NCBI RefSeq assembly: GCF_900239185.1
Contig: NZ_OENA01000038.1
Coordinates: forward strand, 1 to 64,000
Reading direction: 5' to 3'
Source of the DNA: Tenacibaculum finnmarkense
Lineage (GTDB): Bacteria > Bacteroidota > Bacteroidia > Flavobacteriales > Flavobacteriaceae
DNA length: 64,000 bases
Within the stretch, counting starts at the first letter, position 1. Every line of letters begins with the position of its first letter. This document shows, piece by piece, positions 24,535 through 33,200 of this stretch. The notes beneath the pieces were generated by a model that saw nothing but the letters and a program-made list of their open reading frames with translations, was not told the DNA's origin and did no database searches. A program made the translations under genes and the position numbers.

Positions 24535-26583
24535 ATGAAAACAAAAATAGTATCACTTATCGCAATTTTAGCAATGTCTTTTGCTACCACTGCACAAATA
24601 GATAGAAGCGTACAACCAAAACCAGGACCAGCGCCAAAAGTACGATTAGGAAAAGTGAAAAAATTTACACTGCCTAATGGTTTGCAAGTAATCATGGTTG
24701 AAAACCATAAATTACCAAGAGCATCTGCTAGCTTAACTATTGATAACAAAGCCGTTCTTGAAGGTGAAAAGGCAGGTTTATCAAGTGTTATGGGAAGTTT
24801 ATTAGGACGTGGAACAGCAAACATTACCAAAGATGAATTTAACGAAAAAGTAGATTATTTAGGTGCTTATGTTGACTTTTATAGCTCAGGAGCATCGGCA
24901 AGTTCATTAATTAAATACTTTCCTGAAGTATTAGGTTTAATGGCTGACGGTGTTAAAAATTCAGCGTTTACTAAAGAAGAATTTGACAAAGAAATTACTG
25001 TTACTTTAAACGGTTTAAAATCAAATGAAAAAAGTGTAACCGCTATCGCAAGAAGAGTTGAAAGTGCTTTAATCTACGGAAAAAAACATCCTTTCGGAGA
25101 GTTTACAACCAAAAAATCAATTGGTAATATTACCCTTGCTGATGTTAAAAACAACTTCAATACTTATTACAAACCAAACAACGCTTATTTAGTTATTGTT
25201 GGAGATATTAACACTTCAAAAACTAAAAAAATGGTTACTAAATTATTTAGTAATTGGAAAAAAGGAAATGTACCTGCTGTTGCTTTTGATAAACCAAAAA
25301 ACGTAAACAAAACCGAAATTAACTTTATCAATATGCCTAATGCGGTACAATCGGAAATTGTAGTAGCAAATAATATCGATTTAAAATTAGGCGATAAAGA
25401 TTACTACGCAGCAATATTAGCAAACACCATTCTTGGTGGTGGCGGAACTGCACGTTTATTTTTAAATTTACGTGAAGACAAAGGCTATACTTATGGTTCA
25501 TATTCTAGTATTAGACAAAGCAGAGATGCTGCTACCTTTAGAGCTAGCGCTAGTGTTCGTAACATTGTTACCGATAGTTCAGTCGTTGAAATTCAAAAAG
25601 AAATTCGCAAAATTAGAACACAAAAAGTATCTGATGAAGAATTGAAAAATGCCAAAGCAAAGTATGTTGGTAATTTTGTAATGGAAGTTCAAAAACCTGT
25701 AACTGCTGCTCGTTATGCTTTAAATATTGCACGTTATAATTTACCTACTGATTTTTATGAAAACTACTTAGAAAACATCAATTCAGTAACAATAACCGAT
25801 ATTCAAAATGCTGCTGTAAACTATTTTAAAGCAAACAATGCTCGAATTATAATTACAGGAAAAGCAACAGATGTTTTAGAAAACTTAGAAAAAAACAAAG
25901 AATATAGCATTCAATATTTTGATAAAGAAGGAAATGCTACTGCAAAACCTGCAATGAGTTTACCTGTTCCTAAAGGTGTTACTTCTACCTCAGTAATTGA
26001 CAACTATTTTAAAGCAATTGGTGGTACAGATAAAATTGCAAGTGTTAGAACGTTAAAAACTACTTCAGAAGCTAAAGTTCAAGGAATGCAATTAACTTTA
26101 GTTCAAAAAAGTGCTGCACCTAACAAAACTTCAACAATTGTTTCAATGGCAGGAAATGTAATGCAAAAAGAAGTTTTTGATGGTGCAAATGGCTATCAAG
26201 AAGCTCGTGGGCAAAAGAAACAATTAAAAGGTAAAGAGCTTGAAGATGCAAAAAATAACGCAGCTCCTTTTGCTGATGCAGCCTACAAAAATGGTACTTT
26301 AAGCAGAATAGAACCTATTAACGGTAAAAACGCCTATGTAATTATATTTGGTAAAAAAGAGATTTTTTATGATGTAAAATCAGGTTTAAAAGTGAAAGAA
26401 GTATCGGTAGCTAAAGGACCTCAAGGAGAGGTAAAAGTACCTTTAGAATTTTCTGATTATAAAGAAGTAAACGGAATTAAATTTCCTCATTTAGTAATCC
26501 AATCAATGGGACCTATGAAAATGAACTTCAAATTAAAAGAAGTAAAAATAAACGAAGGAGTTTCTAATGCTGATTTTCAGTAA
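24535..26583 (+). CDS. M16-like protein without zinc motif, with C-terminal lipoprotein-carrier-like domain
   Basis: This 682-residue protein has a signal peptide (MKTKIVSLIAILAMSFATTA). Two M16 halves span about 35-465. The position of HxxEH instead reads in the region SSVMGSLLGRGT, so it is not catalytic, while LREDKGYTYGSYSS marks the substrate-binding half. A further ~200 residues (about 475-682) look like a LolA/LolB-type outer-membrane lipoprotein-sorting fold (VIDNYFKAIGGTDKI, then VPLEFSDYKEVNGIKFPH). It probably partners the upstream peptidase. The role of the added domain is unknown. Confidence 0.88.
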   Translation: MKTKIVSLIAILAMSFATTAQIDRSVQPKPGPAPKVRLGKVKKFTLPNGLQVIMVENHKLPRASASLTIDNKAVLEGEKAGLSSVMGSLLGRGTANITKDEFNEKVDYLGAYVDFYSSGASASSLIKYFPEVLGLMADGVKNSAFTKEEFDKEITVTLNGLKSNEKSVTAIARRVESALIYGKKHPFGEFTTKKSIGNITLADVKNNFNTYYKPNNAYLVIVGDINTSKTKKMVTKLFSNWKKGNVPAVAFDKPKNVNKTEINFINMPNAVQSEIVVANNIDLKLGDKDYYAAILANTILGGGGTARLFLNLREDKGYTYGSYSSIRQSRDAATFRASASVRNIVTDSSVVEIQKEIRKIRTQKVSDEELKNAKAKYVGNFVMEVQKPVTAARYALNIARYNLPTDFYENYLENINSVTITDIQNAAVNYFKANNARIIITGKATDVLENLEKNKEYSIQYFDKEGNATAKPAMSLPVPKGVTSTSVIDNYFKAIGGTDKIASVRTLKTTSEAKVQGMQLTLVQKSAAPNKTSTIVSMAGNVMQKEVFDGANGYQEARGQKKQLKGKELEDAKNNAAPFADAAYKNGTLSRIEPINGKNAYVIIFGKKEIFYDVKSGLKVKEVSVAKGPQGEVKVPLEFSDYKEVNGIKFPHLVIQSMGPMKMNFKLKEVKINEGVSNADFQ

Positions 26584-26606
26584 AAAGAGCTTTTAAAACT
26601 ACTTTT

Positions 26607-26636
26607 AAAGAGTCAAAACAACCGTTTTGGCTCTTT
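26607..26636 (+). terminator. Intrinsic terminator after the M16 operon
   Basis: AAAGAGTCAAAAC (26607-26619) pairs with GTTTTGGCTCTTT (26624-26636) with one G-T wobble, followed by more T. It also faces the convergent transporter gene. Confidence 0.82.
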
Positions 26637-26663
26637 TTTTATGCGCTATTTTATACTCTTTTT

Positions 26664-27536
26664 TTATTTCGCCTTATTTACCAACCAAACACCGAATAAA
26701 ATAATTCCACCAGCTGATAATTGAACTAAACTTAATTTTTCGCCATCAGTCACGCCCCAAAAAACAGCCACAATTGGAATTAAATATGTTACTGATGACG
26801 CAAAAATAGGCGTCGTTAAATGCACCATTTTATTATACAATACTTTTGCAATTCCTGTTCCTACAACAGCTAAAACAGTTATATACCCAAATGCTGTAGT
26901 CGTTTGATTATTTAATTTAACCGATGAAAAAAAATCAGAAAACAACAACACCAAAGAAGCAGGAATAATCAATACTAAAAAATTACCTGTTGTTATTGCC
27001 AAGGCATCTAAATCTGATAAATATTTTTTGATGATATTTACATTAAAAGCATATCCGATAGATGAAAAAACAACCAAAATAGCATACCAATAATTCTGAT
27101 TAGGATTTAATTCTGCTCCTTTTAAAATCAAAATAAGTGTTCCTATTAATCCGACTAAAATTCCTATAAATTGTTTTTTCTTAAAGGTAAACCCAAAAAT
27201 TAAAGCTCCTAAAATAAACGTATTAAAAGGTGTTAGCGAATTCAAAATAGCCGAAATAGAACTATCGATACCTTTTACAGCAAAAGCAAGTAAAAAGGAT
27301 GGAAAAAAAGTTCCTAAAAAAGCCGTATATAAAATATAAATTTGATGTTTTTTTTGAATTTTTTTAAGACTTTTAAAGCCTATCAATAATAAAAAAGCTG
27401 CCGTAATTAATATACGTAACGCTCCTAATTGAATTGGTGTAAAAACAATTAATGCTTTTTTCATTAAAATAAAAGAACTTCCCCAAACAATTGCTAGCAG
27501 TATTAAATAAACCCATTTACGTTGTTGATTATTCAT
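26664..27536 (-). CDS. EamA/DMT-superfamily transporter
   Basis: This protein of about 290 residues has ten membrane helices in two EamA repeats, starting WVYLILLAIVWGSSFILMKKAL, the usual EamA opening. RILITAAFLLLIGF and the second-half AVVGTGIAKVLYNKM fit the family. Members export metabolites or amino acids, but the substrate is not predictable. I chose the start at 27536 (MNNQQRK); an upstream ATG at 27557 adds seven residues. It is convergent with the M16 operon and divergent from the Cys-rich lipoprotein gene. Confidence 0.88.
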   Translation of the reverse strand: MNNQQRKWVYLILLAIVWGSSFILMKKALIVFTPIQLGALRILITAAFLLLIGFKSLKKIQKKHQIYILYTAFLGTFFPSFLLAFAVKGIDSSISAILNSLTPFNTFILGALIFGFTFKKKQFIGILVGLIGTLILILKGAELNPNQNYWYAILVVFSSIGYAFNVNIIKKYLSDLDALAITTGNFLVLIIPASLVLLFSDFFSSVKLNNQTTTAFGYITVLAVVGTGIAKVLYNKMVHLTTPIFASSVTYLIPIVAVFWGVTDGEKLSLVQLSAGGIILFGVWLVNKAK

Positions 27537-27595
27537 TTTCAATACATTTAAGCACAAAATTCGGTTATTAATAACTATAAATTTGATTTTATTGA

Positions 27596-27603
27596 TAACT
27601 TTG
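27596..27603 (+). promoter_or_regulatory. -7 box TAACTTTG for the Cys-rich HMA lipoprotein gene
   Basis: TAACTTTG matches TAnnTTTG and lies 25 nt before the ATG at 27629. The upstream gene is divergent, so this is likely the gene's own promoter. Confidence 0.5.
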
Positions 27604-27628
27604 CTAAATAACCTAATAAATTAAAATT

Positions 27629-28228
27629 ATGAAAATTCAAAAAATAATATTTGCACTTGCTTTAGTTAGTTTTTTAGTTGTCGGATGTAAAAATGAGGCA
27701 AAGAAAGATGCAAAAAAAGAAACGGTAACTCAAGAACAAAAAAAAACTAACCCAAGAAAAATAAAAGAACTAGCTTTACATATTTCTGGAATGACCTGTG
27801 AAATAGGTTGTGCTAAAAAAATAGCTTCAGACTTATCGAAAAAAGAAGGTGTTTTAAGAGTCAATGTTATATTTAAAGATAGCATGGCTACTGTAAAATA
27901 TGATGAAAATAACACGAATAAAGCTGATCTAATTACTTTTATCGAAGCTATTGGAAATGGAAAAATGTACAAAGCGTCAGAAACAACTAAAAAAGCTTGT
28001 AAAGAAGGATGCGAAAAAGCTTGTTGCGATAAAAGTGATGCCGCTAAAAAAACCTGTGCTGCGGCTTGTAAAAAATCATGTGATTCAAAAGTAAAAGGTG
28101 ATAAAAAAGCCTGTGCTGCTGCTTGTGAAAAAGCATGTTGTGCTAAAAGTGATGTAGATAAAAAAGCCTGTGCTACAAATTGCGAAAAAGCATGTTGCGC
28201 TAAAAACGATGCTCAGAAAAAAGCTTAA
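27629..28228 (+). CDS. Lipoprotein with heavy-metal-associated domain and Cys-rich repeat tail
   Basis: This 199-residue protein has a lipoprotein signal with Cys20 (FLVVGC). An HMA-like domain (about 44-115) carries GMTCEIGC at 54-61, a CxxxC where CxxC is usual. Four degenerate repeats of ~19 residues follow (about 122-195), built on KKACxxxCEKACC. The tail has 15 Cys and many Lys. It looks like a surface or periplasmic metal-binding protein, perhaps for copper or another soft metal; the metal is not known. It is monocistronic with its own promoter and terminator. Confidence 0.8.
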   Translation: MKIQKIIFALALVSFLVVGCKNEAKKDAKKETVTQEQKKTNPRKIKELALHISGMTCEIGCAKKIASDLSKKEGVLRVNVIFKDSMATVKYDENNTNKADLITFIEAIGNGKMYKASETTKKACKEGCEKACCDKSDAAKKTCAAACKKSCDSKVKGDKKACAAACEKACCAKSDVDKKACATNCEKACCAKNDAQKKA

Positions 28229-28252
28229 TATTTTTTAAAATATACTTAAACG

Positions 28253-28274
28253 AAGCTTCTCATTAGAGAAGCTT
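28253..28274 (+). terminator. Intrinsic terminator after the Cys-rich lipoprotein gene
   Basis: AAGCTTCTC (28253-28261) and GAGAAGCTT (28266-28274) form a perfect 9-bp stem with an ATTA loop and a T7 run. Confidence 0.85.
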
Positions 28275-28291
28275 TTTTTATGAGTTTATCT

Positions 28292-28299
28292 TATCTTTG
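28292..28299 (+). promoter_or_regulatory. -7 box TATCTTTG for ctaA
   Basis: TATCTTTG lies 16 nt before the chosen ctaA start codon at 28316 and after the preceding terminator. It overlaps the longer, rejected ctaA frame starting at 28280. Confidence 0.55.
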
Positions 28300-28315
28300 T
28301 AAAAACTTTTTTTTG

Positions 28316-29341
28316 ATGAAAAAACATTTTCCTCTCTTAGTAAAAATAGCATTAATCTCTGTATATATTATTTTTTTAGCAGGCTCAGTAGTTCGTATGA
28401 CAGGCTCAGGAATGGGGTGCCCTGATTGGCCAAAATGCTTTGGTTATTACATTCCTCCTACTTCGGAAGCTCAAATTACTTGGCATCCAAATACCCAATA
28501 TGAAAAAGGGATGATTATTATTAAAAATGAAGTGCTTTTTGTTGCCGAAAACAATTTAAAAACATCCGAAGAATTTGATAATAACAATTGGAATAAATAT
28601 ACAAAACACAGGTACGCAAAATTTAATAAATTACATACTTGGACCGAATACATAAACCGATTATCGTCGGCTTTAGCAGGAATTCCGTTTTTGTTTTTAA
28701 TTTTTGTTTCGCTTTCTTTTTGGAAGACAAACAAAAAAATTACACTCTTATCTTTCGGTGCTTTTTCTTTAATTATTTTTGAAGCTTGGCTAGGTAAAAC
28801 GGTAGTAGATTCTAATTTAAAACCGACTATTATTACCATTCATATGGTGGCTGGTTTGGTTATTGTTGGCTTATTATTATGGTTGTTATTTATAGTTTCC
28901 GACCGTAAAAAAGCAACCTATAAATACAATTCATTATTTAATAAATTACTAATTTTTTCGGTCGTATTTTCATTGATTCAAATAGCTATGGGAACTCAGG
29001 TTCGTCAGTTTATTGATCAGCAAGTAAAGCTTTTTGGTTTTGATAATAAACACTATAGTTTACTAAACCCGAGTTTTAAATTTTACTTTCACCGTTCGTT
29101 TACCATTGCTATTGTGTTGGTAAACTTAGCGATGTTTTACTTAAATCAACTCAAAAATTTAGGCTATAAATTAGTCAATTGGATTGTCGCTTTAATATTT
29201 TTAGAAACCATTACAGGAATTTTAATGTATTATGCCGAATTTCCGTTAGGAACACAAGCTATACATTTACTTTCGGGAGCTGTTTTATTTGGATTGCAGT
29301 TTTATTTATTATTACAAAGTAAACGTGTAATAAATCAATAA
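28316..29341 (+). CDS. ctaA: Heme A synthase (CtaA/COX15)
   Basis: This 341-residue protein has eight membrane helices. It opens KIALISVYIIFLAGSVVRMTGSGMGCPDWPKCFG, read in pieces as AGSVVRMTGSGMGCPDWP, the family signature. Conserved heme-ligand His are in KLHTWTEYINRL, TIHMVAGL, FHRSF and AIHLLSG. The enzyme converts heme O to heme A for cytochrome c oxidase in the inner membrane. The ATG at 28316 is preferred, since the earlier start at 28280 overlaps the promoter box. A loop of ~50 residues after the first helix is longer than in Bacillus CtaA, as is usual in Bacteroidota. Confidence 0.93.
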   Translation: MKKHFPLLVKIALISVYIIFLAGSVVRMTGSGMGCPDWPKCFGYYIPPTSEAQITWHPNTQYEKGMIIIKNEVLFVAENNLKTSEEFDNNNWNKYTKHRYAKFNKLHTWTEYINRLSSALAGIPFLFLIFVSLSFWKTNKKITLLSFGAFSLIIFEAWLGKTVVDSNLKPTIITIHMVAGLVIVGLLLWLLFIVSDRKKATYKYNSLFNKLLIFSVVFSLIQIAMGTQVRQFIDQQVKLFGFDNKHYSLLNPSFKFYFHRSFTIAIVLVNLAMFYLNQLKNLGYKLVNWIVALIFLETITGILMYYAEFPLGTQAIHLLSGAVLFGLQFYLLLQSKRVINQ

Positions 29342-29373
29342 AATAAGCACTTTTTTAAAATTATGTAAAAATG

Positions 29374-29461
29374 CCTAGCCCCGATTGAAGCATTTGTTTG
29401 AGCTCCTTTTTTTGATTTTTCTTCAAAAAAAGAGCGAGTGCGGAAAGCGGAAAATTGCTTC
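29374..29461 (+). repeat. Family 1 interspersed repeat
   Basis: The copy runs from CCTAGCCCCGATTGAAGC to GCGGAAAATTGCTTC. Its hairpin centre (CTTTTTTTGATTTTT) differs from the 6405 and 53104 copies and is closer to the 22620 copy. It lies in the gap between convergent ctaA and gldD and may serve as their shared transcript end. Confidence 0.83.
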
Positions 29462-29487
29462 AAAAAAAAATATAAATTAAGATATAA

Positions 29488-30048
29488 TTAGTCTTTCCAT
29501 TGCAAGGTTTCTAGCATTTGAATCATGTCTTTTTTGAGGTATTCAACGGCGGGTAAAATAGAATCGTAATTAGGTTTGCTGTAAAAAAATAGTGAACCTT
29601 TTAAAAAATGATTCGTGCTATCGGTTACATGAAATTGTAGTTGTGAAGCAGCATTTCCTGATATTTCGCACATTTTACCGTACACTTTTTTATCGGAATC
29701 AGCATAATCTCTCCACGAAATATGGTCTGCTTTTACGGTGTGTTCTAAAACCAATTTTTCAGATTCAACAAACAGTTCTCTCAGGTTGTTTTTTACAGGT
29801 CGGTAGGTAATATCTACAGATGCTTTTAAAGTTGGATATTTGATTTTTAACCAATTATTTTTTAAAATTTTAACACTGGCATTTTTTGCTACATCAAAAC
29901 TATATGGGATATTTTTATTTAATTTTTGATAGCCTAAAGTAGGATATTCTAACCTTAAATACGCTTTGGGTTTTGGCAAAGTTTCGTTAGTACAACTTGT
30001 TAAATTTATTAATAATAAGGCAGATATTAGCCATAAAATTTTACACAT
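29488..30048 (-). CDS. gldD: Gliding motility lipoprotein GldD
   Basis: This 186-residue protein has a lipoprotein signal with lipobox LTSC (Cys19). It continues with KPKAYLRLEYPTLGYQKL, the usual GldD opening, then YPTLKASVDITYRP and the C-terminal EYLKKDMIQMLETLQW. GldD is needed for gliding and is linked to the type IX secretion machinery in Flavobacterium johnsoniae. The start overlaps the end of gldE by 8 bp, showing tight coupling. The length fits the family. Confidence 0.93.
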   Translation of the reverse strand: MCKILWLISALLLINLTSCTNETLPKPKAYLRLEYPTLGYQKLNKNIPYSFDVAKNASVKILKNNWLKIKYPTLKASVDITYRPVKNNLRELFVESEKLVLEHTVKADHISWRDYADSDKKVYGKMCEISGNAASQLQFHVTDSTNHFLKGSLFFYSKPNYDSILPAVEYLKKDMIQMLETLQWKD

Positions 30049-31339
30049 TTCGGGTTGCTTTTATTTGTTTTATACGTTTTTTATCTAAGGCTTCAATGGT
30101 AAATGTATAGTTACTGAAATTTATTTTCTCGCCTTTTTTAGGAAATTTCCCTGATATTTCTAAAATAAAACCTGCTAGGGTTTCGCTTTCTCCTTTTAAG
30201 GTTTCAAATTTTTCATCGTCATCATCTAAAACACGACAGAAGTCTTTTATTGTTATTTTTCCTTCAAAAATATAATTGTGTTCATCGAGCTTTGAATAGG
30301 TTAAATCGTCATCGTCAAATTCATCGTTTATATCGCCAACTATTTCTTCAATAACATCTTCTAGAGTTACTATTCCGCTGGTACCGCCATATTCATCAAC
30401 AACAATGGCTAGGTGCATTTTCTTTTCTTTAAATTCGGCTAATAAATCATCTAATTTTTTGTTTTCTGGCACAAAAAAAGGAGCTCTTATCAAATTTTGC
30501 CACTCAAAGGTTTTTTCATTCAAATATGCCAACAAATCTTTAGCGTATAAAACGCCAATAATCGTATCAATATTTTCATGATAAACAGGATTTCGTGAGT
30601 AGCCATTTTTTAAAATCATTTTTAAAACCTCTTCGTAAGAGGTATTATCGGCAATAGCACAAACATCGGTGCGGGGTTTCATTATTTGTACGGTTTCGGT
30701 GTTTCCAAAATTTACAATGCCTTCTAAAATTTTTTGCTCGTCTTTGGTGGTGGCTCCGCTAGCGGTTAATTCGAGGGCTTCGGATAAACGTTCTACCGAA
30801 AAATTATGATTTTTATTGCCTAATTTATTTTCAACAATACTGGTTAATTTTATTAGTGGTGTGCTTAATGGTGTTAAAATAATGCTTAAAAACTGAATTG
30901 GTTTTGCCATAAAATTAGCAAATAAAAGCGATTTTCTGGTGGCATATACTTTTGGCAATACTTCGCCAAATAGTAAAATTAAAAAAGTAACAAAAACAAC
31001 TTCTACTAAAAATTTTACGCCTTCTGAGAGTTCACTAAAAAACACTTCTCCTAGCGAGGCGAATATCAATACGATTAAAATATTGATAAAATTATTGGTT
31101 ATTAAAATGGTTGCTAATAGTTTTTTTGGCTTTTCAAGAAGCAATACAACATTACTTTTTTGTTTTGATGTTGCCGAAAGTTCATTTAATTGGGTTGATG
31201 AAATTGAAAAAAAGGCAACTTCTGCACCTGAAACCAACGCTGAACATATTAATAAAGATAGTAATACTAAGCAGTTTATTATTGTTAACAAATCAATGTT
31301 TGATATCGCTAAAAATAAGGAGTTGGGTTCTGTGTCCAA
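30041..31339 (-). CDS. gldE: Gliding motility-associated membrane protein GldE
   Basis: This 432-residue protein belongs to the CNNM/CorC-hemolysin family. It has an N-terminal DUF21 domain with about four membrane helices (LVLLSLLICSALVSGAEVAFF), a CBS pair (about 215-340) with IMKPRTDVCAI and DEYGGTSGIVTLEDVIEEIVG, and a C-terminal CorC_HlyC domain. GldE overlaps in role with GldD in F. johnsoniae; the family may also transport Mg2+ or sense it. It lies between ssb and gldD, the conserved order. Confidence 0.93.
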   Translation of the reverse strand: MDTEPNSLFLAISNIDLLTIINCLVLLSLLICSALVSGAEVAFFSISSTQLNELSATSKQKSNVVLLLEKPKKLLATILITNNFINILIVLIFASLGEVFFSELSEGVKFLVEVVFVTFLILLFGEVLPKVYATRKSLLFANFMAKPIQFLSIILTPLSTPLIKLTSIVENKLGNKNHNFSVERLSEALELTASGATTKDEQKILEGIVNFGNTETVQIMKPRTDVCAIADNTSYEEVLKMILKNGYSRNPVYHENIDTIIGVLYAKDLLAYLNEKTFEWQNLIRAPFFVPENKKLDDLLAEFKEKKMHLAIVVDEYGGTSGIVTLEDVIEEIVGDINDEFDDDDLTYSKLDEHNYIFEGKITIKDFCRVLDDDDEKFETLKGESETLAGFILEISGKFPKKGEKINFSNYTFTIEALDKKRIKQIKATRNV

Positions 31340-31358
31340 TTTTTAAATTTTAAGTAAA

Positions 31359-31790
31359 CTAATGTTGTAAATTTGTATTATTTTGATATATTCCTTTTAC
31401 TGTAGCGCTATTTTCTACTGCTTTTGTAGCAACAGGTGCTTTTGTGGTTAGATCTTTTTTTGTTGATAAAAAAGTCATTTCTTGTACTTGAATTTCAGTG
31501 GTATAACGTTTTTGTCCATCGGCTTCATATTGACGTGTTTTTATGCGTCCTTCGCAATATACTTTATCGCCTTTTGATAAGTATTTTTCACAAATCTCAG
31601 CTAATTTATTACGCACAACAATATTATGCCACTCAATACTGGCTATTTTCTCTCCTGTTTGACGGTTGGTATAATTTTCATTGGTTGCTAATGGAAATCG
31701 ACCAACAGAATTTCCTCCTTCAAAATAATGCATTTTTAATTTATCACCTAAATGACCTATTAAAATAACTTTATTTACTGTTCCTGCCAT
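31359..31790 (-). CDS. ssb: Single-stranded DNA-binding protein
   Basis: This 143-residue protein starts MAGTVNKVILIGHLGDKLKM and has an OB fold (about 1-110) with IEWHNIVVRNKLAEICEKYL and KVYCEGRIKTRQYE, as in SSB. The C-terminal tail is short and lacks the acidic DDDIPF-like tip that recruits partners (it ends IYQNNTNLQH). That may point to a second SSB in the genome that carries the tip, or to a form specific to this operon. It lies between mutY and gldE. Confidence 0.92.
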   Translation of the reverse strand: MAGTVNKVILIGHLGDKLKMHYFEGGNSVGRFPLATNENYTNRQTGEKIASIEWHNIVVRNKLAEICEKYLSKGDKVYCEGRIKTRQYEADGQKRYTTEIQVQEMTFLSTKKDLTTKAPVATKAVENSATVKGIYQNNTNLQH

Positions 31791-31829
31791 GTGTTCATTA
31801 TTTGTGTAAAATCAAATATACGAAATTAA

Positions 31830-32870
31830 CTAAGCCTTCGTTAAAAATTCGTTTAAAAAATTATCAATTAACACTGGCACAGGGTATTGCTTAATATCGT
31901 TCCACAAAATGGTTTTACTAGAGGTCTTTGTTGTTTTTACAATCCAAAATTTGGTCGATAAATGTTGATGTGATAATTTATGAACAATATCTTTTTGATT
32001 AAATAACGACAATACCGTTTCTTTTGGAAAAAATTCAGCAAATTCAGGCTGCTCAATTAATTGTGTTTCATTAATAGCTGTTGTTGTTTCAATTAATGGA
32101 AATTGATACAATCCTTGCCAAATTCCTTTACCTATTCGTTGTTCGATATTGGTTTTATGATCATCTGTAACAACAACTAAATAATTGAAATATCGCTTTT
32201 TAACCTTTGTTTTTTTCTCTTTTACAGGAAGTTCTTTAATTAATTTTTTATCTAAAGCCACACAGCTTTCTGATAAGGGGCAAGAATCGCATAATGGGTT
32301 TTGAGGTTTGCATTGTAAAGCGCCAAAATCCATAATTGCCTGGTTGTACATTCCTGGTTGCGATACATCAATTAATGTTTGTGCTAATTCTTTAAATTCT
32401 TTAATTCCTTTGGATGAATTAATAGGTGTGTTTATACCGAAATAACGGGCTAAAACTCGGTACACGTTTCCGTCAACAACTGCCACAGGTTCGTCATAAC
32501 AAACCGATGCAATTGCCGAAGCGGTGTAATCTCCAATTCCTTTTAATTTTAAGAGTTCTTTATAGGTATTCGGAAAAACACCATCAAATTCATTTGCTAC
32601 TTGTTTTGCTGTAAAGTGTAGGTTTCTAGCTCTTGAATAATAGCCTAATCCTTGCCATAATTTAAGTACCGTGGTTTGATCTGCTTTAGCTAAATCGAAA
32701 ACGGTTTCAAAGCTTGTTGTAAAACTTATAAAATAAGGCAATCCTTGAGCTACTCGTGTTTGTTGTAGCATTATTTCGCTTAACCAAACTAAATAAGGAT
32801 CCTTGGTTTTACGCCAAGGTAAATCTCTTTTATTTTTTAAATACCAGTATATAAGTTGGGAAGTAATCAT
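31830..32870 (-). CDS. mutY: A/G-specific adenine glycosylase
   Basis: This 346-residue enzyme removes adenine opposite 8-oxoguanine. The helix-hairpin-helix LKGIGDYTASAIAS leads to the catalytic Asp in VAVVDGNVYRVLAR. The [4Fe-4S] loop has the four Cys in CKPQNPLCDSCPLSESC (spacing 6-2-5). The C-terminal NUDIX-like domain recognises 8-oxoG. The length is normal. It is followed on the same strand by ssb, gldE and gldD, a gene order typical of Flavobacteriia. Confidence 0.95.
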   Translation of the reverse strand: MITSQLIYWYLKNKRDLPWRKTKDPYLVWLSEIMLQQTRVAQGLPYFISFTTSFETVFDLAKADQTTVLKLWQGLGYYSRARNLHFTAKQVANEFDGVFPNTYKELLKLKGIGDYTASAIASVCYDEPVAVVDGNVYRVLARYFGINTPINSSKGIKEFKELAQTLIDVSQPGMYNQAIMDFGALQCKPQNPLCDSCPLSESCVALDKKLIKELPVKEKKTKVKKRYFNYLVVVTDDHKTNIEQRIGKGIWQGLYQFPLIETTTAINETQLIEQPEFAEFFPKETVLSLFNQKDIVHKLSHQHLSTKFWIVKTTKTSSKTILWNDIKQYPVPVLIDNFLNEFLTKA

Positions 32871-33200
32871 TGGGGTTTTATTTTAAATTTTAAATAAACT
32901 ATTTGGATTTTTTTTAGCATTTTAAGGTCTTAAAAATTAATTAGCCACACCTATATTCATAAAAAATCGTTAAAAATTAGTTTTTTTATCTTCTAAAACA
33001 GGCATAAATATTTTAATTTTAATAAGCTAAAACACTTATAATCATCATTATTAATTATTAACTGATAACTGTTATTCATTAATAAAATAATAAAAAGAGC
33101 CTAGATAAGCTAAAATTTTGTTAATATTGTATCTTTAATTTAACGTTTAGGAAATCAACCCTTCAATTTTAATACTTTACTAATTCAAATATTTAATTTT
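32871..33200. other. Divergent intergenic region between mutY and the SusC gene
   Basis: This 330-bp A/T-rich gap holds both promoters of the divergent genes. A near-consensus box TATCTTTA at about 33130 may drive the SusC operon. I see no repeat, RNA gene or open frame of note, and no clear hairpin. Confidence 0.5.
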
